A stretch of 64,000 nt of DNA from Streptomyces sp. RKAG293 (GCF_023701745.1 NZ_JAJOZB010000001.1:4098501-4162500), one strand, 5' to 3'; counted from the stretch's first letter, positions 42,772 to 52,362 are shown. Notes: generated by a model not told the origin, from the sequence alone. Numbers and translations: made by a program.

Positions 42772-42974
42772 CGCCGGAACTCCCGCCTTCACCCGTCGTC
42801 GGACCCGTCATCGGACTCGACGGCTCACGCTACCGGGTCAGCCTGAGAACCCACCACGCACCCGATCGGGCGAGGGCCGGACAGGGCCGTGTTGACGACG
42901 GGGAAGGACCGAATGGCGAGGTATCGGCCGTCTCTTGGGGCGTCGTGCACGGCGATGTCGTTCCGGTATCGATT

Positions 42975-42997
42975 CCGGCGGGTGGTGATTCCGCCGG
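42975..42997 (-). terminator. Hairpin after the HTH/TPR regulator
   Basis: CCGGCGG (42975-42981) and CCGCCGG (42991-42997) around a 9-nt loop, 26 nt past the regulator stop on the minus strand. The rest of the 252-bp gap to 42771 shows nothing I can name. Confidence 0.45.
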
Positions 42998-43023
42998 TAT
43001 CGCGAACACCCGGACGACACGGC

Positions 43024-44406
43024 CTACGCCGCGGCCTCCTGCTCCTGGAGATGGGCGCCGAACTCCCGTACCGCGGGCTCCGCTCCGTACGGTTCGAGGC
43101 GGCGGCGGAAGTCGTCGAGGTATTCGGCACCGCGATGGGAGCGCAGCCCGGTCAGCAGGGCCACCGCCTCGGTGCCCGTGTGGCAGGCCTGCTCGATCTC
43201 GCGCTGCTGCACCTGGGCGTCGGCGAGGAGGAGCAGCCCGATCGCGCGGCGGCGCACCCGTGTCACGGGGTGGCCCGCGAGGGCCTCCTCGGCGCGCCGG
43301 GCGGCCGGTGCGGCCTGGCCGAGATCGCGGTGGCCGTGCGCCAACTCGTCGGCCAGATAGGCCTGGTCGAAGTGGGAGATCCAGTCGGGATCGTCGTCCG
43401 GCTGGGAGTGCTCCAGCGCGTCGACGGCCTGTCCTGCGACCGAGGCGAACGTCCGGGCGTCGCCGAGCAGCGCGTGCCCGCGGGCCTCCGCGGCGTAGAA
43501 CATCGCCTGCGCGGTGGGAGTGACCTGCCCGCGCGCCCCCTCCTGCGCAGCTCGGGCGAGCTGCGCGATCTCGCGCGGATTGCCGAGCGTCTCGGCGAGA
43601 TGGCTCATCCCGGCGGCCAGCACGTATCCGCCGTAGCCGCGGTCGCCCGCCGCCTGCGCGAGCCGCAGCGCCTGGATGTAGTAGCGCTGCGCGAGCCCCG
43701 GCTGCCCGGTGTCGATGGCCATGTACCCGGCGAGTTCGGTCAACCGCGCCACGGCGCCGAAGAGCTGACGGCCGGTCGCCTCGCGGTACGAGCCCGCCAG
43801 CAGGCCCGACACGACGCTGTTGAGGTAGTGCACGACGATGGGCCGGACATGGCCGCTGCCGAAGCGGTGGTCCAGGTCCACGAGCGCCTTCGTCGTGGCC
43901 CGCACCGCCTCCACGTCCGCCCTGCCGACCCGTGAGCCGCCGGCCCGGGCGACGGCGCCGTCGGTGCGGGTGATCAGCCAGTCGCGGCTGGGCTCCACGA
44001 GGGCCGAGGCGGCCACCGTCGACCCGGTGAGGAAGTCCCGGCGCCCGACGTCGCTGCGCCACAGCTCGCAGGCCTGCTCGATCGCGCCGAGGACGGTGGG
44101 CGCGAAGTGCAGCCCGATGCCGGTGGCGAGGTTCTTGCCGTTGGCCATGCCGATCTCGTCGATGGAGACGGCCCGGCCCAGCTTGCGGCCCAGCGCCTCG
44201 GAGATGATGGCCGGTGCCCGGCCACGCGGCTGCTGGCCTCTCAGCCAGCGGGCGACGGACGTCTTGTCGTACCGCAGGTCGAGGCCGTGCTCGGCCCCGC
44301 ACATGTTGACCCGGCGGGCCAAACCGGCGTTGGAGCAGCCGGCTTCCTGGATGAGCGCCTGCAGCCGTTCGTTCGGCTGCCGCGCCACCAGTGGTCGTGC
44401 GGCCAT
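43024..44406 (-). CDS. HTH/TPR-like regulator (NsdA-type)
   Basis: A 460-residue regulator. The N-terminal third holds an XRE-like DNA-binding region (NERLQALIQEAGCSNAGLAR, then LRYDKTSVARWLRGQQPRGR). The C-terminal part is a TPR-like helical array (LTELAGYMAIDTGQPGLAQ, YYIQALRLAQAAGDRGYGG). Streptomycetes carry several such proteins, including NsdA, a negative regulator of sporulation and antibiotic production; assignment to that exact gene is not possible here. The ATG at 44406 follows GGAGGGG. It is divergent from the primase-like gene across a 273-bp, locally AT-rich gap that should hold both promoters. Confidence 0.75.
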   Translation of the reverse strand: MAARPLVARQPNERLQALIQEAGCSNAGLARRVNMCGAEHGLDLRYDKTSVARWLRGQQPRGRAPAIISEALGRKLGRAVSIDEIGMANGKNLATGIGLHFAPTVLGAIEQACELWRSDVGRRDFLTGSTVAASALVEPSRDWLITRTDGAVARAGGSRVGRADVEAVRATTKALVDLDHRFGSGHVRPIVVHYLNSVVSGLLAGSYREATGRQLFGAVARLTELAGYMAIDTGQPGLAQRYYIQALRLAQAAGDRGYGGYVLAAGMSHLAETLGNPREIAQLARAAQEGARGQVTPTAQAMFYAAEARGHALLGDARTFASVAGQAVDALEHSQPDDDPDWISHFDQAYLADELAHGHRDLGQAAPAARRAEEALAGHPVTRVRRRAIGLLLLADAQVQQREIEQACHTGTEAVALLTGLRSHRGAEYLDDFRRRLEPYGAEPAVREFGAHLQEQEAAA

Positions 44407-44679
44407 GTCGTGCCCCTCCTTCGTCGCGGGACCACGGGCCTGCGCCCGTCGTCCCGCTCCCCCTGGTGACCCCGGCGATCTTCGATAAGAGATCAATGCC
44501 CAGCACACATGACGTGAATTCACCGTTTTCACGGCATTTCTTCCAGGGCGTACGTCTCCGCACCCACCAGGGACTACCCGCATCCGGGGCCGCGTTCTCG
44601 CACGCGCCCCCGGCCGTGCACCCGTGCGCCCATGATGAGCCGCGGCTCCACCCCGTAACCCTTGGTGACCGAGGTAGTT

Positions 44680-45362
44680 GTGCAGCGCGTGGAAGACACC
44701 ATCGGAGCCCCCCGCAGCAGCTCACCGACCAACTGCTCGACACAGCGGTCCGATACGCGGAGGAGCGGCACTGGGACGTGCTGCCCGGCTCCTGGCTGGA
44801 GGACGACGGCGGCGGTTCACGCTGCTCGTGCGACTCCCCCGCCTGCCCGGCGCCCGGCGCGCACCCGACCCGCCCCGACTGGGCGACGCAGGCCAGCGGC
44901 AGCGCCGTCGCGGTGCGCCGGATGTGGTCCAAGCAGCCGCGTGCGTCGATCCTGCTGCCGACCGGACGCACCTTCGACGCGATCGACGTCCCCGAGGTGG
45001 CCGGCTGCCTCGCCCTGGCCCGCATGGAACGGATGGACCTGCCGCTGGGCCCGGTGCTCTGCACCCCCAACCGGCGGCTGATCTTCCTGGTGCTGCCCGG
45101 TGCGTCGGTCAAGGTCCCCGACCTGCTGCGCAAGCTGGGCTGGCCGCCCGCCTCCCTGGACCTCCTGGTCCGTGGCGAGGGCGACTTCATCGCTTCCCCG
45201 CCCACCCGCACCGGCACCGGCGGCTCCGTGCAGTGGGCACGCCAGCCCACCGCCCTCAACCGCTGGCTCCCCGACGTCGAGGAGCTGCTGAGCCCGCTGG
45301 CGTACGCGTGCGGCCGCGAAGCGGCTGCGAGCCGGGCCCGGGTAGCGCCCGCCGGGGCCTGA
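44680..45362 (+). pseudogene. Primase-polymerase-like gene with one apparent frameshift
   Basis: A 227-residue product resembling the N-terminal bifunctional primase/polymerase domain (prim-pol) proteins of streptomycetes. After VEDTIGAP the frame shifts; the rest reads QQLTDQLLDTAVRYAEERHW, CSCDSPACPAPGAHPTRPDW, LLPTGRTFDAIDVPE and IASPPTRTGTGGSVQWARQP. The break is at a run of six C (44708-44713), one base short. The GTG at 44680 follows GAGGT at 5 nt. The domain lacks a helicase partner here and may not be a working primase. As the break comes within the first ten codons, an alternative downstream start is also possible, so it may be intact in life. Confidence 0.7.
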
Positions 45363-45422
45363 CAGGGCCTGCTCTAGGCTTCCCCGTGGATCAGCGGTCT
45401 CCACGGGGAAGGACGGCGCAAC

Positions 45423-46250
45423 GTGCCGAAGACATTCGAGGCGGGGGCGCCCGACGAGGGCGCGCCGGAGCAAGGCGCACCGGATCAGGGCTACGCGGTG
45501 AGCGTCCACAACCTGTGGAAGTCCTTCGGCGAGCAGGTGGCCGTGGCCGGGATCGACCTCGAACTCCCGGCCGGACGGTTCATCGGTCTGGTCGGCCCGA
45601 ACGGCGCCGGCAAGACCACCACGCTCTCCATGGTCACCGGCCTGCTCCGCCCCGACGACGGCACCGTCCTGATCACCGGCCATGACGTCTGGACCGACCC
45701 CGTCGCCGTGAAGTCCCGGATCGGCGTACTCCCCGAGGGACTGCGGCTCTTCGAACGCCTGTCGGGCCGCGAACTGCTCGCCTACACCGGCCGGTTGCGC
45801 GGCCTGCCCGGCGCCGAGGTCGACAAACGCGCCGCGCAGCTGCTCGACGTCCTCGACCTCGCCGCCGCGCAGAACAAGCTGGTCGTCGACTACTCGACCG
45901 GCATGCGGAAGAAGATCGGGCTGGCCGCGGCGCTGCTCCACAACCCCGAAGTGCTCTTCCTGGACGAGCCCTTCGAGGGTGTCGACCCGGTGTCCGCGCA
46001 GGTCATCCGGGGCGTCCTGGAGCGCTACACCCGGTCGGGCGCCACCGTCGTCTTCTCCTCGCACGTCATGGAGCTCGTGGAGAGCCTCTGCGACTGGGTC
46101 GCGGTGATGGCCGCCGGCCGGATCGTCGCCCAGGGCCCGCTCGCCGACGTACGGGGCGAGGCGTCGTCCCTCCAGGACGCGTTCCTGTCGCTCGTCGGCG
46201 CCACCGAACGCGGCGGCCAGGACCTCGACTGGCTGGGCGGCGCACGATGA
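45423..46250 (+). CDS. ABC transporter ATP-binding protein
   Basis: A 275-residue ATPase with Walker A GPNGAGKTT (58-66), signature DYSTGMRKKIGLAAALL and Walker B EVLFLDEPFEG. The first 22 residues are a repeated (G)AP(D/E)(E/Q)GAP leader. The start is a GTG at 45423. It overlaps the permease gene by 4 bp (ATGA), giving a two-gene exporter of the ABC-2 kind. The substrate is unknown. Confidence 0.92.
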   Translation: MPKTFEAGAPDEGAPEQGAPDQGYAVSVHNLWKSFGEQVAVAGIDLELPAGRFIGLVGPNGAGKTTTLSMVTGLLRPDDGTVLITGHDVWTDPVAVKSRIGVLPEGLRLFERLSGRELLAYTGRLRGLPGAEVDKRAAQLLDVLDLAAAQNKLVVDYSTGMRKKIGLAAALLHNPEVLFLDEPFEGVDPVSAQVIRGVLERYTRSGATVVFSSHVMELVESLCDWVAVMAAGRIVAQGPLADVRGEASSLQDAFLSLVGATERGGQDLDWLGGAR

Positions 46251-47848
46251 GCGCCGCAGCCACCCACCCGTCGGTCACTCCGGTCTTCATCCGGCTCAAG
46301 CTCGCCATCATCCGCAACGGGCTGCGGCAGTCCACCGGCCGCACCATCGGCTGGATCGTCGGCGTCGTCTTCGCGATGCTGTACGGGCTCGCCATGGGCG
46401 TCGGGATGATCGCGCTGCGCCACAGCGACTACGGGCCGGCGGCCGCCGTCGGGCTGGCCGTCGTCCTCGTCATCGGCTGGGCCGTGATGCCGCTGTTCCT
46501 CTTCGGCGGCGACGACACCCTCGACCCCACCCGCCTCGCCATGCTGCCGCTGCGCCCGCGGCCGCTGATCACCGCCCTGCTGATCTCCTCGCTGCTGGGC
46601 GTAGGGCCGGTCTTCACCGTCATCGTGACGGCGGGCGCGGTGTCCGCGCTGGCGGGCAACGCGGTCTCCATCGTCGTCGCGGTCGCCGCCGTCGCCCTCG
46701 TGCTCCTGCTCTGCGTGGCGCTGTCGCGCGCCGTCGCCGCCGCCAACACCCGCCTGCTCACCAGCCGCAAGGGGCGCGACCTCGCCCTGCTCAGCGGCCT
46801 GTTCGTGGCGGTCGGCGCACAGCTCGTCAACCTCGGCGCCAGCTCGCTCGCCTCGTCCGACGGCCTGGACCGGGTCAAGTCCCTCGCCTCCGTGCTCCGC
46901 TGGCTGCCGCCCGCCCCCGCGATCGACGCGGTCCGCGCGGCGGCCGAGGGCTCCTACGGGCCGGCCGTCCTCGAACTCCTCTACGTCGCGGCCGTCCTGG
47001 CCCTGGTGATCCGCTGGTGGCACCACAGCCTGTACCGGCTGATGGTCATCCCCGACGCCTCCACCCTCCAGGCCGCGGAGAAGGAAGCGGGCACCGGTGG
47101 CGGCCGGCTGACCGCGCTGCTGCCCGGCGGCCGCACCGGCACCGTGATGGAACGCCAGTTCCGCTACGCCTGGCGCGACCCGCGCTCCAAGGCGGCCTGG
47201 GCGACGGCGCTGGCCGTCGGACTGCTGCTGCCGATCGTGGCCGCCGTCCAGCACGGCAGCGTCTACTCGGCGTGCTGGGCCGCCGGGCTCCTCGGCATGC
47301 AGATGTACAACCAGTTCGGTGTCGACGGCTCCGCCTTCTGGACGGTCGCCTCCACCATCTCCACCCGCGCCGACGCCCACGCCGAACTGCGCGCCCGCGC
47401 ACTGGCCCTGTCGACCGTCGCCGTCCCGTACGTCACGGTCGTCACCATCGGCTCGGCCCTGCTCCTCGGCCGGCCGGACGCCGTCCCGGAGACCCTGGGG
47501 CTGTCCTTCGCCCTGCTGGGCGCCCTCATCGCCGCCGGCGCCTTCGCCAGCGTCCGCTTCCCGTACGCCCTCCCGCAGGACAACCCGTTCGGCAGCTCGG
47601 CCCCCGGCCAGGGCGGCCTCGCCGCGATCAGCCTCTTCGGCGGCGGCCTCACCGGCGCGGCCTGCTGTCTCCCGCTCGTCGGCCTGACGATCTACCTCCA
47701 CGTCGCCGGCCACCACGCCTACCTCTGGATCCTGCTGCCGGTCGGCGCCGTCTACGCCCTGGCCCTGGCCGCGGCATCCCTCCGCTTCACCGCCCCCCGA
47801 CTCCTCAACCGCCTTCCGGAGATCCTGGCGGCGGTGGCGAAGGGCTGA
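46247..47848 (+). CDS. ABC exporter permease
   Basis: A 533-residue membrane protein with about 12 helices, for example GWIVGVVFAMLYGLAMGVGM and VGLAVVLVIGWAVMPLFLFGG. It lies directly behind the ATPase gene and forms the transporter with it. The final codons and stop are repeated 17 bp further on (47836-47868). A GC hairpin follows. Confidence 0.83.
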   Translation: MSAAATHPSVTPVFIRLKLAIIRNGLRQSTGRTIGWIVGVVFAMLYGLAMGVGMIALRHSDYGPAAAVGLAVVLVIGWAVMPLFLFGGDDTLDPTRLAMLPLRPRPLITALLISSLLGVGPVFTVIVTAGAVSALAGNAVSIVVAVAAVALVLLLCVALSRAVAAANTRLLTSRKGRDLALLSGLFVAVGAQLVNLGASSLASSDGLDRVKSLASVLRWLPPAPAIDAVRAAAEGSYGPAVLELLYVAAVLALVIRWWHHSLYRLMVIPDASTLQAAEKEAGTGGGRLTALLPGGRTGTVMERQFRYAWRDPRSKAAWATALAVGLLLPIVAAVQHGSVYSACWAAGLLGMQMYNQFGVDGSAFWTVASTISTRADAHAELRARALALSTVAVPYVTVVTIGSALLLGRPDAVPETLGLSFALLGALIAAGAFASVRFPYALPQDNPFGSSAPGQGGLAAISLFGGGLTGAACCLPLVGLTIYLHVAGHHAYLWILLPVGAVYALALAAASLRFTAPRLLNRLPEILAAVAKG

Positions 47849-47868
47849 GCACGGCGAAGGGCTGAGCA
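47836..47868 (+). repeat. 17-bp-period duplication over the permease stop
   Basis: GGCGAAGGGCTGAGCA occurs at 47836-47851 and again at 47853-47868. The first copy carries the stop codon of the permease gene. Confidence 0.8.
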
Positions 47869-47875
47869 AGCCGAA

Positions 47876-47899
47876 CGCCCGGGCGGGAACGCCCGGGCG
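47876..47899. terminator. Bidirectional terminator hairpin
   Basis: Two identical self-complementary arms CGCCCGGGCG (47876-47885 and 47890-47899) around a GGAA loop, between the convergent permease and LysM-BTAD genes. Confidence 0.78.
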
Positions 47900-47935
47900 C
47901 CGGATGCTCGGCCGGCCATTGCTCGGCCGACGATC

Positions 47936-47965
47936 GCTCAGTTGGCGATTGCTCAGTTGGCGATG
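47936..47965 (-). repeat. 15-bp duplication over the LysM-BTAD stop
   Basis: GCTCAGTTGGCGATT (47936-47950) is followed by GCTCAGTTGGCGATG (47951-47965). The second holds the real stop codon; the first holds an in-frame copy of it and of the last three codons. Confidence 0.82.
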
Positions 47966-50919
47966 CTGCCGATGCTGCCGCGCCAGGTCGGGAGCAGTTC
48001 GTCCAGGAGGGCTTCGACGCGGGGCGGAAGGCCGCGGGCCGCGCCGTTGAGGGTGTGGTTGCGGGCCAGGAGGGATTCGGCGGCGGCTTCGAGGCGGGCC
48101 GGGTCGCCGGTGGCGTGGGTCGCGTGCAGGAGGGCGAGCCAGAGCCGCTCGTCGGAGCCGGTGACCGCCAGGGCGGTCTGTACGGCGGCGACGGCGGCCT
48201 TCGGCTTGCCCGCGTCGAGGTGCAGACCCGCGAGGGCGAGGGCGACCTCGGCGACGAGGACCGGGTGCTGGGCGTCGACGATCTCGTGGGCGAGCCAGCC
48301 GTAGCGGCCCGGGGCGCGGTCCTCCAGGAGGGAGCCGCGGGCCAGCGCGAGGGCGTCGGCCAGCAGCCGGCGGCGGGTCTGCGGGTCGTCGGCACCGGGG
48401 CCCTCGGAGGCCGCGTGGTGCAGGGTCTGCAGGACGTCCCAGTCGGAGACGACCGTGCTGGACAGCACGAGGCGGCCGGTCGCGTCGTACGACATCCGCG
48501 ACGAGCCGTCGGCGTCGGTGCCGAGCCAGTCGCGCAGCCGGTCGATGAGCGCGTCGCGCACGTCGTCGGTGACGCCGCGCGGCCAGAGCGCGGAGGCCAG
48601 CACCCGCGGATGGACGCCCTCGCGGTGCAGCAGGAGCAGCGCCAGCGCCTCGTGGAGGAGCAGGCTGCGCCCGGCCTCCGGGGTCTCCAGACCGATGAGT
48701 TCGAACGGGCCGAGCAGGCGGGCGTACACCCCGGGCCGGCCCTGGTCGGTGAGGTCGACCATGAACGGCGGTACGGAGGCGGACGGTTCGCGGTCCGGGT
48801 CGGCCGCCGCGAACAGCCCGAGGATCGCCTGGTACTGGGCGGCCGGGAGCAGCTGTGCCTCCAGGTCCAGACCGAGGAGCGGGGCGAGCAGCCGGCCTGC
48901 CGCGGTGACCTCGAGCGCCCAGGCGGCGCCCGGCAGGTCGTCCCGGGCCGATGCGACGAGGTAGCCGATGCCCAGCCGGCCGGAGTCGGCGGCGAGTTCG
49001 GCGAGCCGGTCGGCCTCCTCCTCGGTGGGCTCGGTGGCGATCAGGACGAGGTGCGGGGAGCGCTGGGTGTGCTGGGCGCTGCCGGTCCTGCCGGTCAGCA
49101 CGTTGTCCTGGCCGGCGGTCCGCAGTGCGGCGGAGCGCTGCGCGGTCTCGGCGGCCATCGTCTCGATGACCTCGGGGACGTCCGCGAGGTGCCGGATCCT
49201 GGCCGGCGCGAGGGCCGTGAGGTCCTCGGCGAAGCCCACGAGCGTCACCGTCATCCGGTCCGACCAGCCGTTGGTGGCGAGTTCGGCGGCGACGGAGGCG
49301 AGTACCGCCTCACGGTCGGCGCGGGCGCCGGTCAGCGACACGATGCCGGGCACCGCTTCGAGGTTGAGCATCAGCCGGGCGCCGTCGAGGGTGCCGAGGG
49401 CGGCCAGGCCCGGGTACGGGGCGCTGGCGGAGACGTCCGCGTCGGCGGGCAGGTCCGCCCGGTCCAGCCGCCAGAACGTCTGGTCCTGGCCGAGCTGCCA
49501 CGGCGCGGGCGGCTGGCCCTCGGGCCAGGCCAGCTGGAGGTGCAGCGCCTCGTCGGTGAGCCACGCCGCGTAGACGGTGGGCAGCTTGCCGCCGTCCGAG
49601 GCGAGCCGTGCCGACAGGGCGCGCAGCGCGCGGTCGAGGAACGCGACGGTGTCGGCGTCCGCGCCGATCCGCAGCGCGTCGGCGGCGTCCGCCTCGGGCC
49701 CGTTGGGGGTGCGGGGCGTGCGGACCGCGCCCGCGGTGACCGACTGCCAGAGCGCGGTACGGCGGCGCCGGCCCAGCGCGGCGAGCAGTCCGGCCGCCAG
49801 CAGCGGGGCGCCGATGAGCGCCTCGGCCAGACCGAATCCGTGCCCGGAACCCTGGGATGCGGACGGTGCGGCGACGGCCGGCCCGACCGGGGCCGCTTCG
49901 GCGTGGGCGGGCTGCTCTGCGGGCTTCTGCGTGGGCGTCTGGGCCGGTGTCTGGACCGGGGTCTGGGCGGGTGCGGTGTGCGCCGCGTGGGCTCCTTCGG
50001 CCGCCGTGTCCTTGACCCCGCCGCGCTCCGCGTAGTGCTGCACGTCAGGCGCGGGCTTCGGCGCCGCGACCGGCATCTCCACGAGGTCGCCGCCGCGCGC
50101 GTCGGCCGGCATCTCCATGATCCAGCCGGGCCGGATCAGGCTCGCCTTGGACAGCTTCGAACCGTCGGGCTGCGCCCGGTCCTTGTTGAGCTGGTAGATC
50201 TCGTTGTAGCGGCGGCCGTCGCCGAGGTGGCGTTCGGCTATCTCCCACAGCGAATCGTGGTGCCGGCCCTCCGGCGGCTGGATCCGGTAGAACTTCGTCG
50301 CCTCCTTGGCGGCCTCCGCGGCGGCGGCCGCACCCGGCGTCACCGTCGTGGAGGCGGCCCCGCCGCCCTGCTGCTGCGCACCGGCCGCGTGCTGCTGGTG
50401 CTGCTGCACCTGCCCCGGCGTCTGCTGGGCGGTCACGGCCGGGCCGCCGCGGTGCGGCTGGTCGTGCAGGTTGCCGAGCTGCGCGAGCCCCGGCGTGAGG
50501 CTGGCGGCGCTCGCGCCGATCAGCAGCAGCGCGGCGATCAACTGGCGGGCCAGCAGCTGGCTCGGCCCGGACGCGGGCACCCGCGACGGCATCCCGATCC
50601 CGGAGATCGCGGCCTTGGTCTCCACGATCACGCACGCCGCGAACTGCGCCCACGCCAGCCACACCACGACGGCCAGTACGTTGATGAACGTCTCCGTCGT
50701 GATCGGCTCCCGCAGCACCTCCATCGAGAAGGAGTGCGGCAGCGGCGAGCCGACGATCTTCAGCAGCGCGACCGGCACACCCACGACCAGGACGGCGAGC
50801 GCGAGAAACGCCAGGAGCGCCCGGACGACGTCACCGAACGTACGGCGGCGCCGTGGCGGCTGCGGCCGGCCCGGTTGCGCGGGTTGGGCCGGACGCCGAC
50901 TGGCGGTCGTGCGTGCCAT
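47953..50919 (-). CDS. LysM and BTAD-domain membrane protein
   Basis: A 988-residue protein. Residues 1-26 are basic and Pro-rich. Three membrane helices follow (about 33-57, 78-100 and 120-142), then a linker, a LysM domain (about 225-275: HDSLWEIAERHLGDGRRYNE, IRPGWIMEMP) likely outside the membrane, a fourth helix near 375-395 and a large cytoplasmic part. The last 210 residues resemble the bacterial transcriptional activator (BTAD) TPR-like domain of SARP proteins (YARLLGPFELIGLETPEAGR, LLLHEALALLLLHREGVHPR). It heads the minus-strand end of the Tad pilus locus and may sense the wall and couple it to pilus assembly; that is inference. Confidence 0.82.
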   Translation of the reverse strand: MARTTASRRPAQPAQPGRPQPPRRRRTFGDVVRALLAFLALAVLVVGVPVALLKIVGSPLPHSFSMEVLREPITTETFINVLAVVVWLAWAQFAACVIVETKAAISGIGMPSRVPASGPSQLLARQLIAALLLIGASAASLTPGLAQLGNLHDQPHRGGPAVTAQQTPGQVQQHQQHAAGAQQQGGGAASTTVTPGAAAAAEAAKEATKFYRIQPPEGRHHDSLWEIAERHLGDGRRYNEIYQLNKDRAQPDGSKLSKASLIRPGWIMEMPADARGGDLVEMPVAAPKPAPDVQHYAERGGVKDTAAEGAHAAHTAPAQTPVQTPAQTPTQKPAEQPAHAEAAPVGPAVAAPSASQGSGHGFGLAEALIGAPLLAAGLLAALGRRRRTALWQSVTAGAVRTPRTPNGPEADAADALRIGADADTVAFLDRALRALSARLASDGGKLPTVYAAWLTDEALHLQLAWPEGQPPAPWQLGQDQTFWRLDRADLPADADVSASAPYPGLAALGTLDGARLMLNLEAVPGIVSLTGARADREAVLASVAAELATNGWSDRMTVTLVGFAEDLTALAPARIRHLADVPEVIETMAAETAQRSAALRTAGQDNVLTGRTGSAQHTQRSPHLVLIATEPTEEEADRLAELAADSGRLGIGYLVASARDDLPGAAWALEVTAAGRLLAPLLGLDLEAQLLPAAQYQAILGLFAAADPDREPSASVPPFMVDLTDQGRPGVYARLLGPFELIGLETPEAGRSLLLHEALALLLLHREGVHPRVLASALWPRGVTDDVRDALIDRLRDWLGTDADGSSRMSYDATGRLVLSSTVVSDWDVLQTLHHAASEGPGADDPQTRRRLLADALALARGSLLEDRAPGRYGWLAHEIVDAQHPVLVAEVALALAGLHLDAGKPKAAVAAVQTALAVTGSDERLWLALLHATHATGDPARLEAAAESLLARNHTLNGAARGLPPRVEALLDELLPTWRGSIGSIAN

Positions 50920-50973
50920 GGCTCGTTCCTCTGCCTTCTGCCTTCGGTGGTGCGGTGGATGGATCGGGACGGA

Positions 50974-51432
50974 TCAGCCGGTGGCGATCTCGGCCGCCGC
51001 CGTCCCGTGGACCGTGAAGTCCTTGCTGTAGAAGAAACCGGTCAGAGTGGGACTGTAGGTGAGCTGGATCCTCACCTCTACATGTTGGTCGGTGGTCTTC
51101 GCCATGTCGCAGCCGGAGGCGGCGGCGTCCGCGATGCTGAGCCCGGAGCGTGCGGCGAAGTCCTTGACCCGGGCGTCGCAGTTCGCGGTGTTGATGCGCG
51201 GCGGGGTTCCCGCGGGCGCGTTCCGCAGCGCTTCGACGTCGATGTCCTGGGCCGCGTAACGGGCCGCCTGCTCGGCGATGTCCGCGGCGCGCTCCCGCTG
51301 GTGGATCGACAGACCGCCGTCCACGACGAAGGCGGCGAGCGTCATGAACACCAGGGCGAACATGAGCACCGCCGCGGTGCCGGAGCCGCGGTCGTCGCGG
51401 GCCGCGGAGCGTCGGGCCGTCAGCCACGTCAC
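50974..51432 (-). CDS. TadG-like pilus assembly protein
   Basis: A 152-residue protein with one N-terminal helix in DDRGSGTAAVLMFALVFMTL, followed by VVDGGLSIHQRERAADIAEQ, the pattern of TadG/helicase-secretion-associated small exported proteins. The GTG at 51432 follows GGAGGG and overlaps the preceding tadE stop. Probably a minor pseudopilin. Confidence 0.78.
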   Translation of the reverse strand: MTWLTARRSAARDDRGSGTAAVLMFALVFMTLAAFVVDGGLSIHQRERAADIAEQAARYAAQDIDVEALRNAPAGTPPRINTANCDARVKDFAARSGLSIADAAASGCDMAKTTDQHVEVRIQLTYSPTLTGFFYSKDFTVHGTAAAEIATG

Positions 51433-51866
51433 GGTGCTGCCCTCCGGTACGGGTCGAGCGGCGAGGCGCTCGTGGCGGTGATGGTGTTCTCGATGTTGAG
51501 CCCCAGGACCCCGAACCCGCGGACGGTGCACGTCACATCGACGGAGAAGAGGCCGCCGGCCTCGAAGCCCGCGCTGGTCTTCGTCACCGTGGGGTGGTCG
51601 AGGCAGGTGTCCGCCAGATCCGCTTCGGCCGCCGCCTGGGCCTGGCGCATCGCCGTCCCGCCGTCGCGCTGCAGCGAGCCGGCGCGGGCGGCGTCGCGGG
51701 CGGCGCTGTCCACCGCGCCCCGGCCGTCGACCAGCTGTCCGAAGGCGACCAGGACGAGGATGAACAGGATCATGACCGGCGCGAGGATCACCACCTCGAT
51801 GGTGGAGATCCCCTGATCGCCGGAGTGGCCGCCCCGACGGGCCCTGTTCCGCAGCCAACTGCGCAT
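51429..51866 (-). CDS. TadE-family pseudopilin
   Basis: A 145-residue protein with the prepilin-like segment GISTIEVVILAPVMILFILV (the Glu at the fifth position of the mature helix), then ARDAARAGSLQRDGG. It belongs to the TadE minor pseudopilin family. Overlaps the TadG-like gene by 4 bp. Confidence 0.82.
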   Translation of the reverse strand: MRSWLRNRARRGGHSGDQGISTIEVVILAPVMILFILVLVAFGQLVDGRGAVDSAARDAARAGSLQRDGGTAMRQAQAAAEADLADTCLDHPTVTKTSAGFEAGGLFSVDVTCTVRGFGVLGLNIENTITATSASPLDPYRRAAP

Positions 51867-51874
51867 GTCCGGCC

Positions 51875-52354
51875 TCAGCCCCCGATGTCCGGTACGAAGC
51901 GCTCGATCGGGCCCTGCGAGTGCTCGTTCACCGTGAACGTCATCCCCGGGAAGACCGTCGGCACGGTGGCCGTCACCCGGATCCCCACGGTGTTGTCGGC
52001 GGGGCCGGAGGACGTCACCGTCGGGCCTTCCAGCAGGTTCGGCCCGAGCTGCTGGATATAGCTCGATGCCGTGGCCTTGGCTTTCGCCTCCCAGCCACCG
52101 GGGTTGCCGTCCGCCTCGGCCCGCGCCTTGCGGGCGCCCGCCTGGGCGGCGGCCTGCGCGACATGGTCGGCGAAGTAGAAGAGCCCGAACTGCACGGTCG
52201 CGAAGATCATGAAGAAGAGCACCGGGGTCAGGAAGACGAACTCGATCGCGGTCATGCCGCGGTCGCCACCGGAGCCGCTGCGACTGCCCACACCGCTGTC
52301 ACCGCGGGCGGCGTCCAGCCTGCGGCGTACGAAAGACCCTGATCGGCTGCTCAT
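51875..52354 (-). CDS. TadE-family pseudopilin, second copy
   Basis: A 159-residue protein with DRGMTAIEFVFLTPVLFFMI (Glu at +5 of the helix) and AAQAGARKARAEADGNPGG. It lies 8 bp ahead of the first tadE gene. The ATG at 52354 is preceded by GGAG with short spacing; a GTG just upstream is possible. Its start region is 8 nt from the Flp pilin stop. Confidence 0.8.
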   Translation of the reverse strand: MSSRSGSFVRRRLDAARGDSGVGSRSGSGGDRGMTAIEFVFLTPVLFFMIFATVQFGLFYFADHVAQAAAQAGARKARAEADGNPGGWEAKAKATASSYIQQLGPNLLEGPTVTSSGPADNTVGIRVTATVPTVFPGMTFTVNEHSQGPIERFVPDIGG

Positions 52355-52362
52355 CACTCCGC

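Noticed and set aside
48055..51816. Very long plus-strand open frame opposite the LysM-BTAD and TadG genes
   Set aside because: Low-complexity Gly/Arg/Val protein, no start or domain, entirely covered by real genes on the other strand.
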